A DNA stretch of 64,000 nt. Origin: Quercus robur. Its lineage: Eukaryota > Streptophyta > Magnoliopsida > Fagales > Fagaceae. The notes under the pieces are model-generated. The model worked only from the letters and a program-made list of their open reading frames with translations. It ran no database searches and was not told the origin of the DNA. How positions within the stretch are numbered: the stretch's first letter is position 1; every line of letters starts with the position of its first letter. This document shows, piece after piece, positions 1-10,787 of the stretch. Position numbers and translations under genes: made by a program. The stretch spans positions 52,533,501 to 52,597,500 of the forward strand of contig NC_065539.1 of NCBI RefSeq assembly GCF_932294415.1. The letters run 5' to 3'.

Positions 1-207
1 GGCTTGCATCACTGAAGCTGGTCCTCCCTTCTGGGTCTGACCCAAAATCATGTTTTCAGCTTTCTGCATCATTGCAGCGTCTTGTGGTGCAATAGGCTTG
101 GAAGCCAGCTCCCCAACGACTTTGAAAACGTCGCCGTATTTGATGGGTTCTTTTTGTTCTTCTTTCTCATGTTCTTGATGCGTCCTCCTTGGCTGTTCTT
201 GGCTCAT
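1..207 (-). CDS. Seed maturation protein (SMP domain, LEA group D-34), 5' part only
   Basis: The minus strand opens with ATG at 207 and stays open to the window edge (69 codons), so the 3' part is missing. The protein begins MSQEQPRR and continues with IKYGDVF, ELASKPIAPQDAAMMQKAE and GQTQKGGPASVMQ, the first SMP repeat of LEA D-34 proteins such as Arabidopsis RAB28 and ECP31. These are hydrophilic proteins of maturing seeds, induced by abscisic acid and thought to protect cells during drying. An acidic-basic insert (residues 10-21, rich in E, K, Q, H) lengthens the N terminus compared with the Arabidopsis proteins as I recall them. The start is fixed by the family's MSQEQPRR beginning. Upstream lie a TATA box and two ABRE-like boxes, which fit the family. 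Family assignment is firm; the exact paralogue is not. Confidence 0.9.
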   Translation of the reverse strand, partial: MSQEQPRRTHQEHEKEEQKEPIKYGDVFKVVGELASKPIAPQDAAMMQKAENMILGQTQKGGPASVMQA

Positions 208-285
208 CTTGGTTGTGTATGTACGTTCAAAACAACTTGGAATATCTTTGAGTTGGTGGGAGTTTAAGAAATGAGAGTGTTCCAT

Positions 286-360
286 ATATATATATATATG
301 GGTCGTAGAACTGATAGAAGTTTGGAAGGGAATGGAGACGTGGCTTTTGGGAGACGTGGC
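286..360 (-). promoter_or_regulatory. Promoter of the SMP/LEA gene: TATA box and paired ABRE boxes
   Basis: Reading away from the start codon at 207, an alternating TA run (about 286-299) is a likely TATA box. Behind it sit two direct copies of ACGTGGC, at 338-344 and 354-360, each preceded by GAG. ACGTGGC is the core of the abscisic-acid response element bound by ABI5/ABF bZIP factors, and two copies are usually needed for a response. Spacing and orientation fit the SMP gene. Factor binding is inference. Confidence 0.7.
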
Positions 361-1166
361 TGTTGAAGAAGTGTGACAGAGTTTGAGTTTAGTGGTACAA
401 ATGGCAGCTAGATAGCTTTGGTGAGATCAGAGATGTATGAGTTTTGTTCTTGCTTTTACACATGCCAGCTTCTTGGCCTTACTCTCTCAGCTGAGTCAAT
501 CGCTTTCTCTAATTTTTTTATACTCTCTTCTTTTGTTTCTTTTCATGGTTTGTATTAGCAAATGGTTTAAGTTTCAGATCTTAATTTATTTGATTACATT
601 GTCAAAAAAGTAACAGATAATTTTATTGACAAATAAAAATGGGACATTCAACTACTTAACAAATCTTGAATTGAAGAGAATAAACAAAAATACAGCCTAT
701 ATTCTATAGGAATAGCTTAAGTTACTGTGAAACCTTTTTAACAAGGTGTGGACATTTAGATTTTCATCATTCTCTTCTAAAAATTGTAGAAACCAGTTTG
801 TGCAACAAACTAGTTTAGGTGTATTATAAAAACAAACTTTTCGATTGTTTTTCAAATTTTAGTATAACCGAAATATTTTAGGTGTATCAATTATAAAAAC
901 CAAAATTATAAGTGTAATAATTAGAGCTTGATAATTAAAGAAAATTAAATAGAAAAATAAAAAATAAAATGTAAAATAGAACAAAATAATGAAGTAAATT
1001 TGAAATACTTACAAACAAGTTTTGAAGTGGGGAAAATTCATAAAAGACTAATGGATCTTTTGAGATATAACAAAAGGAAACTAAAATATGGGGAAAATTC
1101 ACGGTGACAACCATGTAAAGGAATCCAGTGAAGTGTGCATTTGCCATCCACTAAAAACTTATAATG
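361..1166. other. Intergenic, AT-rich, nothing recognised
   Basis: Behind the SMP promoter the sequence becomes AT-rich and holds only short frames without family resemblance. No repeat ends or RNA gene were seen. Confidence 0.5.
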
Positions 1167-1175
1167 GCATGGGAG

Positions 1176-1374
1176 CACTGTTTTAAAAACCGGACCGGAC
1201 CGGCCGGTCCGACCGGTTCAACCGGGAACCGGGAGCCAATCCGGTCCGGTTAAAAACCCCTAAACCGGTCAACAACCGAAAAACCGGCCAAAAACCGGTC
1301 AAAAACCGGGGTTGAACCGGAAATTTAAAAAAAAAAAAAAACGGTTCTTTGTCCGGTTTGGTTTTTAAAACCAT
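1176..1374. mobile_element. Mutator-type MITE, 199 bp, with 9-bp target duplication
   Basis: The element is framed by inverted ends sharing GTTTTAAAAACC (left from 1180; right end reads inward as ATGGTTTTAAAAACC). It is flanked by the exact 9-bp repeat GCATGGGAG at 1167-1175 and 1375-1383. A 9-bp duplication is the mark of Mutator-like transposases. The interior is packed with CCGG and ACCGG words, unlike its AT-rich surroundings, and codes for nothing recognisable. A shorter relative with the same ends lies at 9984-10068. Confidence 0.7.
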
Positions 1375-1531
1375 GCATGGGAGATTAACAAACAAATAAA
1401 AGATTGAAGAAGTTAACAAGTGGGTTTAAAAAAAAAAAAAAAAATTGTAAGTACAAATATGTACATATGTATATTTATGTAATTCTTGAACATCTTTTGG
1501 GAAATGTGGTCATTGTCATGATTATTATGGG

Positions 1532-1735
1532 TGGATGGATTTTGGAAGGATGGGAATCACCTTAAGGACGGAAAAATATACCTTGCACTGGGTATATGTT
1601 TCCTTTCTCTCATAATTGGTGGATCTCACTAAGGAGTACGACCCACCAATTGTAAGAGAGAAGAAACATATTACTAATGTATGGTATAACTTCTCCCTAA
1701 GAACAGGGTTGGAGGATCCTCCAATCTCCATCTAG
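1532..1735. repeat. Foldback (palindromic) MITE-like repeat, about 200 bp
   Basis: Two arms of roughly 90 bp are imperfect reverse complements around a short centre near 1626-1640. Matching pieces include TTTCCTTTCTCTCATAATTG on the left against CAATTGTAAGAGAGAAGAAA on the right, and GATGGATTTTGGAAGGAT outside against a GATGGAGATTGG-type right end. Transcribed, it would fold into a long hairpin. I could not fix a target duplication, so the superfamily is open. Confidence 0.55.
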
Positions 1736-1895
1736 GTATTTGTTTCTGCCACTCTAATCATGGTTGACAAAAGCAACACAAAGAAATGTCAAAGGTCCAA
1801 TAAGTGGAAAATGACAAAAGTCACTCCAATTAAGTTAAAGAGCTAAAAATGTATATTCACTTGCCTATTTTGTCTTAGAATTCACGTAGCTATTT

Positions 1896-1930
1896 GGGGG
1901 GGGGGGGGGGGGGGGGGGGGAGGTGGGGGG
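1896..1930. repeat. Homopolymer of 25 G plus further G-run
   Basis: Positions 1896-1920 are an unbroken run of 25 G, followed by AGGTGGGGGG. The tract could form G-quadruplexes and is prone to length error in sequencing and replication. Confidence 0.8.
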
Positions 1931-3515
1931 CGCTTTTCTTCTCTCCTCTCCTGTTCCTTCCTTGAAATCCAGCTTTTCTAATGATGTCTTAAGGAATTTG
2001 ATGATTGGCTAATGGGATCTCTATCTAGGCGGCAACTGTCGCCTCCCCCTAAAGACAAGTTGAATTTTCATTAATATGATTGTAGGTCAGTAAGCTACAA
2101 TTAATAGTTATATGAGTCCTAGCGTGTCAAAACCCAGATTTCTTGCTAAGGCTTGAGGTTATCCATGGGCTCACTAGTTTGAGCCTAGGGTGGCCCTTCA
2201 GTCATCAAATTAAGAGAAAATCTAAAGCCAAAACTTGCTAAAATAAGTAATCATGAGTGATAAAAAAATGCGGTGAATTCATGTGAAAGTGATTGTCCAC
2301 TACTCATAGTCGATCATTGAATCCATATGAAAGTGATTATATATTACTCACAGTTGTTGACTACTTTTATAAGCGTTAAAAAGCATATATGTAGAAGAAC
2401 AACCAAATTAACATCATGGTCGGTTTATTTGCAACAGCGACGTGTCAGATAAAGGCTTGCAAGTACTTTAATATCACAAAAAGTACTTCATACATAACAC
2501 ATGGTTCATTATTGAGATCCCCATAACGCACTGGGATGAATTTAGCATGAGGGATGTCTCTGCTTCTCCCCCAGCCTCCACGATTCATACTGCCAGCTCT
2601 GGATTATAATGATCTTGAAAATAGGCTTTTAAGTGCCAAACGGAAAAAAATGCAATGACAGTGCCTAACAATATATCCTTTACTAAACTTGGTTCATGAA
2701 ACACTAATTCTCTAGCAATAAGCAATGAAGTAGTTTAACATTAGAAGTCTGACCACACTCAGAGGTTGTTATGGGAGTTGCTTCTTGAATGTCCTTTTAC
2801 TTTCCCTTCAACAGATTTGAAAGATAGAGGACTACTAGCAATAGGAGCCTCAGCGGGTCATTGATTGAACCACACATATGCATGAATCCTATTTCTGGAC
2901 AAGTATCGGTTTCATGTCACATGTGAAGCACTGGATGGAAGACAAATTCCTGTCTATTTGCATTCTCTGCAAAATAATATCGAAAAATGCAGTCTAGGTA
3001 AAAGAGCATGAGAGGAATCAGCGTCATGAATCATCTATAGGACAACTGTCTATGATTTTTGGACATATATCATCTCTGTGACTAACTCCTGTCTATTTGC
3101 ATTTTATGCTCAGCATAAGAAGACGCTATAAATATTCCAAGATAAGCTATACTCAACGAAAAACCTGCATTTGTCACAAATTCATACCAATCCACCGAAT
3201 TGCTTATGGAAAAAATGCAATCTATGTAAAAGAGCATGAGAGGAAGAATCTCATATGTTCCATTACTACTTCATCATGTTTGCCATTCATCCTTTTGGTG
3301 CCATGCTACAGCTTTTCAATGACACATCAGGCACTTGAAAGATACCAATTGATGTTTTCAATGAAACAGCACTGAAAGGTATATGCACACAATTCCAATA
3401 TTATTGTTACATAACACCATTTTAGCAAGGATTAAATAATGACAGAGTAAACCCGGCTCTTCACTGTAGCTTATTGTCAGAAAAGAAATTCCAGTTTGAT
3501 CAGAAGCCATCATAT
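1931..3515. other. Intergenic region with local duplications
   Basis: This stretch lies downstream of the glyoxalase gene. It holds two imperfect direct duplications. One near 2280-2350 repeats a GTGATT...ACTACTCA word. In the other, CCTGTCTATTTGCATT and AAAGAGCATGAGAGGAA recur in both 2948-3016 and 3087-3245. No gene or known repeat family was recognised. Confidence 0.45.
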
Positions 3516-5978
3516 TTACTGCTGCGGAACCGGACATGCAACCTCCAATCCATTACCTGAACATTACAGTACAATTTTCAAATGTACATTCGTTTTCTTG
3601 GTCTTAATAAAGTATATCCTTAATTCCTAAGTGCAACAACTTTCAGTTGCTATGTTGTACGATGAGGATTCACAGCAATCAAGACACATGAAAACTGCCA
3701 TCTTGAAATACTAAAATATTTGGAAAATACTAAAGATACTAATTTTACTACAAAATATTTACAAACTAACATGGCAACTTATGTAATTGGTGCCATGTTA
3801 ACAACATAATATTAATTACTTAATTGTGTCTTTTTTTTTTTGCTGTGTGTTTAAAATTGATACTTTAGTTTGTAAAGCTTATATGGTAAAACTTGTAATA
3901 CCCTAACATTAGTGTGTGTCTGGGGGGAATTTTATTTTTCCCCCAAACCCCTTAGGCAATACATTGTCAACATAAAAGCTTACCATCGGGATCAAAGAAG
4001 AAGGCTTGCTTAACTTTCCCATCAGGAAGGGACCTTTGAAAAGTTTCAATTCCCTTTTCCTGCAGCACCAACTAAACTTTAGCCAGCAATTAATATTTAA
4101 AAAAAATTACTATAAAATAAAATAAAAAATAAAAAAAACACACACACCACTGTTCTGCGATGATTAATGCTGGAGCAAGCAGAGTATCTCAAAAATTTTG
4201 CTAAAATTTTCAGCATTTCCAGTCACTTCTCATTTTCTGCCATATGCAGACTCAAATGAAGAACACACCATCAGACACCATTTCAATTCACACTCCCCTA
4301 TTCAATTCTTTTGGCTTAACGGTACAAGAGTTTTCTAAGAGTGAAACAAGGTAACCAATATATGGAACATACAGTTCTTAAGGTCCCAAATAAACTCATT
4401 CAAAGAATAGATTTATTCTCCAACACTAACCATAAGGCCAATAAGCTCCAGCTCAGATGGTACTTTCTACCCACAATAATATGGTGGGAATGAGGTTATA
4501 GGTTCAAGACACACTGCCTCACCATAAACAAAAACACACACACTATCACATAGCTCGCAGCAGATTATGCATGTGATTAGTGCCCCAAAACACATTTCTG
4601 CTGTTTACTTCCCAATGAACAAAGCCAATTTCCAAAGTATAAATTTCTATTGACCAGTGACCACCTAACTTTCCAAGCACACCATTGGCTTGATTTCACA
4701 ATCTTACCCTTTAGTTAGAGGCAGTAACTGTGCTCATCAGTCTTAAATATTAAGTATTAATAATCGATACAAAAACTATTTTCAAGCCCTACATCTCTAA
4801 GCTTATTTTTCTTAAAATTTTAAACCCACCCCATTCAACATCCTCATCGGCTCATCAAGGTAAAACTCTCACTAAAATTCTAAAATTACCAACTATTTGA
4901 TCACATAAAATGGTAAAAATAAAGGTATAATCTGAGTCCACCAAAAACTGACACCTATAACAACAATCACTTGCAGATTCAATAGTTGTATACCAAAAAA
5001 GGATCACTTTTAAGGGACCAAAGCAATCAACTTTATCAATCAAACCCCAAATCAAAACAAAAAAAAAAAAGCTCAACTTTATAATGAAACTATTTAAAAA
5101 GTCCATGATTCGATTTGAAGCTCATGAAACCATTAGGTTCAATTTGCAACTGTCTTAAACATCATGGTTTAATTTAAAAATTCTAATCGAAGCACGATTA
5201 GAATCCAAATTAGCGTATAACTGTAGTGTAATTTTGTGCCTAAGGTCCATTTTAATTGTCTTAATTTTGGTACTACCAAATCATAGTGGTTAGCATAAAA
5301 ATCAAGATGACCACCCTACTTAGATTAGATCATTGTCACTACTGTTGAATGTTCAATGCGTAACCAAGGATGACAACACTACTGTTGAATGTTCCATGCG
5401 TAAACAAGGATGACAACCTAGTTTGTTTAATATAGAACAACCTAGTTTATTTAATATAGAACAACCTAATTTGCCCCAAAAAGAATTACTAACAGCAATA
5501 TCCTAAATAAGTGAAGGGTAAAAAAAGAAAAGAAAAAAAGAAAGGAATATTTTACCTTAAGAGATTGCAGAAAAGACTCAAAATTGGAGACAGTGAAGCA
5601 GATATGGTGACCTCTAGGGAGATGGCTGGGGTCAGCAACTGGAGACGTGGCACTCCAGGGACCTTCTGGAAGATTGCTACTGGGGTTCCTCTCGATGAGG
5701 TGGAGTTGGAAAGCTGAGGACAAGTTCAACCATATTACCTTAAACTCCAAAAAGTTGGGGCTCTCTATCTCTTCAAACCCAAAAATCTGCACAAAAACAC
5801 AATCAAACTTTAGAAACAAAAAAATAAAAAAGAAAAGAGATTTTGTAATAGAAACAAAGGTTTTTTGGGATGAGATTTCTTGGGAGACCTCTTTGTAGAA
5901 GTTGGCAAGGCGTCTGATATCTGAGGATTCTCTGGAGATGTGGTTGAGGGACACTCCTGTGGCCACTGATGCTGCCAT
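3516..5978 (-). CDS. Glyoxalase/VOC-superfamily protein (lactoylglutathione lyase-like)
   Basis: Four coding exons on the minus strand (5978-5889, 5786-5556, 4059-3984, 3556-3516) join in frame with GT-AG introns to 145 residues. This is the usual size of plant single-domain glyoxalase-I-like proteins. Conserved words run in order: LNHISRESSDIRRLANFYKE (1-30 region), FGFEEIESP, NLPEGPWSATS, PSHLPRGHHICF, KGIETFQRSLPDGKVKQ, FFFDPDGNGLEVA. H13, H91 (or H90), E62 and E137 stand where VOC metal ligands usually stand. Substrate is unknown: many plant members of this type are not proven methylglyoxal enzymes. ATG at 5978 is chosen because MAASVATGV leads straight into the first beta strand. A longer reading upstream is only AC- and A-rich leader. 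Intron 2 is about 1.5 kb. Confidence 0.88.
5332..5472. repeat. Two short tandem repeats inside glyoxalase intron 2
   Basis: A unit of about 42 bp (ACTACTGTTGAATGTTC...ATGCGTAA...AAGGATGACAAC) occurs twice. It is followed by a unit of about 22 bp (ACAACCTAGTTTATTTAAT type) present two to three times. Both lie in the intron and look like recent slippage duplications. Confidence 0.7.
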
Positions 5979-6016
5979 TTTTTTTTTTTTTTTTTTGGGG
6001 TGTGTGTGTGTGTGTT
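5979..6016 (-). promoter_or_regulatory. Unusual 5' leader: (CA)n, C-run and 18 A directly before the AUG
   Basis: On the minus strand the leader of the glyoxalase gene reads (CA) repeats, then CCCC, then 18 consecutive A (5996-5979) running directly into ATG at 5978. Poly(A) leaders can bind poly(A)-binding protein and alter initiation. Whether the transcript includes this tract is not shown. Confidence 0.5.
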
Positions 6017-6339
6017 CAATAGTATTTGTTTCAGTACTATGGTGGGGTTGTGGAAAATGGTTCGGTACTTTGGCGGGGTTGTGGAAAATGGAGATGGGAG
6101 TTGAGGGGCTTTGAGCCAAAGGCTAGTAATGCATTGTTGGGGTCCATGGGGATGTGTGATATGTAGAGAAAATATTGTTGTACTTGTCAGCAATCAGTTG
6201 GGTCAAAGAGTTGTGGAGTGTGGCTAACCAAGCGGTCCAACCGTCCAAATGATAATCATGGTTTATTAGTTAATAGGAACAATACAAGAACTGAATTAGT
6301 ACCAATGTTGGATTATTGACATGGAATAAATCCTTATAT

Positions 6340-6635
6340 TATTGTTATGGTATATGCTATTTATGCAAAACGGGCTAAGTTTAGGTCTAGTGCATCAGTG
6401 ACACATGTTCGAATTGTGTCAGATTCGTGCAAAACAAATCTTACCTTCTCAGCATTTGACACCTAGTGGGGTTGAAAGTACTATAAATATTGTTATCGTA
6501 TATGCTATTTATGCAAAACGGGCTAAATTTAGGTCTAGTGCATCAGTGACACGTATTCGAATCGTGTTAGGTTCGTGTAAAATAAATCTTATCTTCTCAG
6601 CATTTGACACCTAGTGGGGTTGAAAGCACTATAAA
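6340..6635. repeat. Tandem duplication, two copies of 148 bp
   Basis: Copy one (6340-6487) and copy two (6488-6635) share TATTGTTAT.GTATATGC, GCAAAACGGGCTAA, CTAGTGCATCAGTGACAC and GCATTTGACACCTAGTGGGG with scattered differences. They lie between the glyoxalase start and the 3' end of the LOI1-like gene. No coding potential or known family was recognised. Confidence 0.8.
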
Positions 6636-7350
6636 TATCCTCGATGTTTAGGTAAACTTGTCATGAATTCAATTTATAGCTTATTGGTGTGCTGTATTAA
6701 CATCTTTAGTTGTGTTTGATGTCTAGGATTCAAACACACCTCACTCTTTTTTCATTTACCTATAAATTTTTTTTAAAAAAATTGTTATAGCTGAATCCTG
6801 ATCACTCTATTCAACCGGAAAAAATTACCCCATTTTTTTGGCCTGATTCACCAACAAATTGTCAACAAGAGACCTTCCCCATGAGTAACTAACCCAAAAC
6901 AATCCAAGTCAGATCGAGTTGTGGTAGGTTAATGATTTTGAGTAACAAAACAACTGCATAGTAAGTAAATGGTGAAATAACCAAGCTACTTAACACTAAT
7001 TTGGTACGACTTATGAATGGAAATGTGTAATAACTAATATGGACATTTATGATTTGGTACAGACTATGTCCTCAAGAGAAGAGTAGCGGGGAACACACAT
7101 TCAAGGTACAGCCTACTTGTGATTTATACATCCATGTAAAATTTTGAAATACAAGTGTGACCAATCAACACTATAGAACAAAGTGACTCAAAAGGTGGCA
7201 AGTAAAAATTAAATCCTCTAAACTTGGGAATCATATCCTACCCGCCAATAATTTAAAAACTACCATGTCTTGTATAGAAAGAATCTCAATAATTTTTGTC
7301 AGAAAGCTCTGTCCCATACGAAATTGTTGAAATTTGAAAATATTAAGCTA
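6636..7350. other. Intergenic, nothing recognised
   Basis: Ordinary AT-rich sequence between the 148-bp duplication and the stop codon of the LOI1-like gene. It probably includes that gene's 3' untranslated region. Confidence 0.5.
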
Positions 7351-9744
7351 TCACCAATAATCTCCACAAGAGCACTGGCCATCTCTAAATTGATGAAACC
7401 GATTGTTATCTCTCACTATAATTTCTCTACCAACAATGCCAGAGATGAACTTGATGGCACTGTGGCAGTCTCCACAAATCCTAAGATTTTTTGTGATTCT
7501 TATAGGTACTCCAGGAGGGATAGCTATGAGGCCATATGCAAGGGCAATCTTCTCACTATGGTACCAAACTTCTGATATTTTCTCTTCTTCTTGTAAATCA
7601 TAGAGAGCAAAATTAGTATCAGGTACATAGCCAGCTTCATTCATATCCCTCCTTAGTTTAGCTAGCATTGCCTGAATCTCTGAGTTCCTTTCATGGGAAG
7701 TATCCTTTGCTTGAAAGACATGGACTGCATTCTTTACAGAGATCCAACTGCAGCCTGCATCCTTTTTTATACCAACATCCTTCATCTCCTTTCTCACAAG
7801 AGTGGCTTCTTCCCACCTGCATTAATTATTTATTAAATATAATCAGTATACCAAATTGGGGTTAAGACTGCCTACCAATTATTTCTCTCAAACTCTGCAA
7901 AAGAAAGCATATATGTGCACAAAAGCGAAAGCATTACAATGTCTCTAGTTCCTAGATAAACCATATCAGTATGAAAGATGACATCTTTAAACCAATTCTT
8001 TTATTATCTAGATATAAACTGCCTAAGGAGTTCATGGATGTCAATGGGAGTGAATTTGATTAATCAAATTTTGAGGAAGTAATAAATTTGTGGAACCTCT
8101 TGACTGCTTAGTATGAAAAGACATGATTGGCTTTGTTTTCATACAGTGTTATTACCTGCCAGTGGCTGCAAAAAGATTAGAAAGCACCACATGATTGCCC
8201 GAGTCTTTTGGATCAAGTTCAAATAAGTTATCAGCAGCAATCTTCCCCAATTCAGGTTTCCCATACACTCTGCAAGCCCCTAAAAGAGCCCCCCAAACTG
8301 ATGTTGTTGGCCGAATTGGCATTTCCTTTATAAAGTCATAGGCACGCTCTACCATCCCAGCTCGCCCCAATAAGTCCACTACACATGCATAATGCTCTAC
8401 CCCTGGTTCAATCCCATATCTTGTCCTCATTGAGTCAAAAATTTCCATGCCCAATTTCACTGCTCCTGCCCTACTACAGGCCGATAATACACAAACCAAA
8501 GTTACATAATTTGGTACCACCTCATTGCCACCAGACATCATCTCCTCTAACAATGCCAAAGCCATGTCTGCATGCCCTTGATGTGCATACCCTCCTATCA
8601 TTGCATTCCAAGTGATTAAGTTCCTCTCAGGCATTTCATGATAGGCTCGCTCTGTATCATTGATATTTCCACATTTCCCATACATGTCAACAATTGCACT
8701 CCCAACAAAGATATTCCCCTCCACACATGCCTTTACAGCCAGTGCATGAACTGACCTGCCCAATTCAAGACCCGAAAGACCAGCAGAAGCACTCACAACA
8801 CTTGAAAGCATAAAATCCGTTGGCTCAACGCCTTCTTCTCTAGCTTGCAAGAAGACCATACACGCCTTCTCATCCTCATCATTTTGCACATGTGCAGCCA
8901 ATAAAGAGCACCAAGAAACATCATTTCGCCGACCCATTCCCTCAAAAACCATCACAGATGATCCAATCTCCCAACACTTGCCATAAAAATCAATCAGCCC
9001 ATTCGAAACAGACACATCTGCCTCAAACCCAATCCGAATAACAAACCCATGCAATTGTCGCCCAAGCTCCAGATACGAAGCATCAGAACACGCATTGAGA
9101 AATGCACAAAACGTTATCGAATCAGGCTTCCCACTCACACGTAGAAACTCAATAAACGCCTCCACCCCATTTCTCGGTTGCCCATCAAGCACTGCATTAG
9201 AAATATACGCATTCCACGTCACTAAATTCCTCTCAGGCATTTCATCAAACACCTTCCGAGCCTCTTCTCTCAGCCCCGTTTTACAGTACATATCGAAAGC
9301 ACTAGACCCCACAAAGACATCAGCTATCTGACCATCCTTAACCGCAATGGCATGAACCTGTTTCCCCACAAAGGGCATTCGAAGATAGGCCGAGGCTTTG
9401 AACAAACAAGGGAAAGTGAAGTCATTGGGATGAATATTTTCACGGAGCATGTTTACAAAGTGGACGAGAGAAGAAACAAAATGACCATTTTGGACCGACC
9501 CAGCAATGAGGGCGGTCCAGGTGACGACAGAGCGAGACGGGGTGAGAGAGAGCACGAGTTGAGCCGAGTTGGGAAGGTCGAGTTTGGAGTACATGTTGAT
9601 GAGGTGGTTGGAGAGGAAGGAAGGGAAAGGGGTTAGGAGGGTTTTGATGATTTGGGCATGGGTGGCACGGCCGAGGAGAGAGGAGCGAGTCGAGATCGAC
9701 GATTCGATTAAGGCGGCGAGCGAGGTGGGAGCGAGGAAAGGCAT
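7351..9744 (-). CDS. LOI1: PPR-DYW protein, orthologue of Arabidopsis LOI1/MEF11 (At4g14850)
   Basis: Two exons (9744-8156 and 7816-7351) join as GGC AG|G TGG and give 684 residues, the length I recall for the Arabidopsis protein. The N terminus shows LGRATHAQIIKTL and NHLINMYSKLDLPNSA. PLS-type PPR units follow (NDFTFPCLFKASAYL, SITFCAFLNACSD, NGLIDFYGKC). Then come the E region (PTTSVWGALLGACRVYGKPE) and the DYW deaminase with H616-x-E618, C644-x2-C647 and terminal GDYW. The Arabidopsis protein acts in mitochondria, edits specific C sites in transcripts, and its loss gives lovastatin resistance. All deaminase zinc ligands are present, so the protein looks functional. It is divergent from the TSR2-like gene across about 1 kb. 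An intron of 339 bp splits the E region. Confidence 0.95.
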
Positions 9745-9983
9745 GGTATTGGTTGATAATTAAAGTAGTCATGGTTGTTGTTGAAGAACCATGAAGAGGT
9801 TTTGCAGTGTTACATAAAAGGAGAGAAGAGGTTCTGTTCTGTTTGGTGAATTTTTTAGGAATTGGAAGTGTCTGAGAGAAAAGTGAAGAGAATGTTCCAC
9901 TTTTTAAATTTGTTTCTCGCGCGCCTCTATTTTATGCAAAGGCTAAAGGGCCAACGGCTTTATTGATTTTTTTTTTTTTTTTA

Positions 9984-10068
9984 ATGGTTTTAAAAACCAC
10001 GATTAGGTGAGGCTTGGGGGTTTGATTTTCCATTGAACTAACCAATTCGATCCGGATTTTAAAACCAT
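9984..10068. mobile_element. Short relative of the 1176-1374 MITE
   Basis: Eighty-five bases begin ATGGTTTTAAAAACC and end TTTTAAAACCAT, the same inverted ends as the Mutator-type element at 1176-1374. The interior keeps one CCGG. No target duplication was visible. It sits in the shared upstream region of the LOI1-like and TSR2-like genes. Confidence 0.5.
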
Positions 10069-10787
10069 GAGAAGAAGAAGCAGCTTTATTTTTGCTAAAT
10101 ATTTCATTTTTACAAAAAAACATTATTAAAAAGCTTTTATTCGAAATTATTTTGTCATGCAGTCCCTTTTGAAATTTAAGTTTACTCAAGTGAAAATCGA
10201 ATTTAGCAAACTTTAATTCCAGGCAAATAACCATGGTCTGATTGAAAATACTATGATCTACATGAAAAGAAGTAAAAATTGAGTTTAGTAAACTCATGTA
10301 ATGGGCTACAGAACTGAAAAAACTTTGGAAAGAAACGTTTTAGTAATATGTTTTTGTAAAAACTAAATATTTGGCAAAAAAAAAAAAAAATGCAAGAAGA
10401 AAGAAGAAAGAATCCATATAAAATTTCACTGTCTTTATTTCAAATTTAGGCTAATCTCTTGAGACCATTTTAATCATATGTGACAACTTTGTATGTTTAA
10501 TATCGGAGTTAAATGTATCCCAAAAAAAACAAAGTGCAAAAATAGAACCGCCTAAGTCAACAGCTTTCTTTCAAAATCTTCCCCGAAACTCTCTCCTCTG
10601 ATCCGTACTTGTCTCTCCCCATGCTGACATCTTCCAAAACCCAACTCCCCCTTCCCATCTATCTTTCTCTCTCTCCCTCACTCTCTCTGTCCTCTCTGTA
10701 GAGAGACGAGAAGAGAAGAGAAGGCTTAAACAGGAGGCTTTGATCATCAGGGTCCTTCAAATTAAAGTAAAAGTTAATTCTTGCTTG

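Noticed and set aside
5466-6119. A 217-codon minus-strand frame covering the glyoxalase start
   Set aside because: It joins leader, exon 1, intron 1 and exon 2. The AC- and A-rich leader and the intron part match nothing, while splicing gives a clean family protein starting at 5978.
6400-6470. A tRNA-derived SINE head in the 148-bp duplication
   Set aside because: A box B-like word is present, but box A spacing and a 3' tail are missing.
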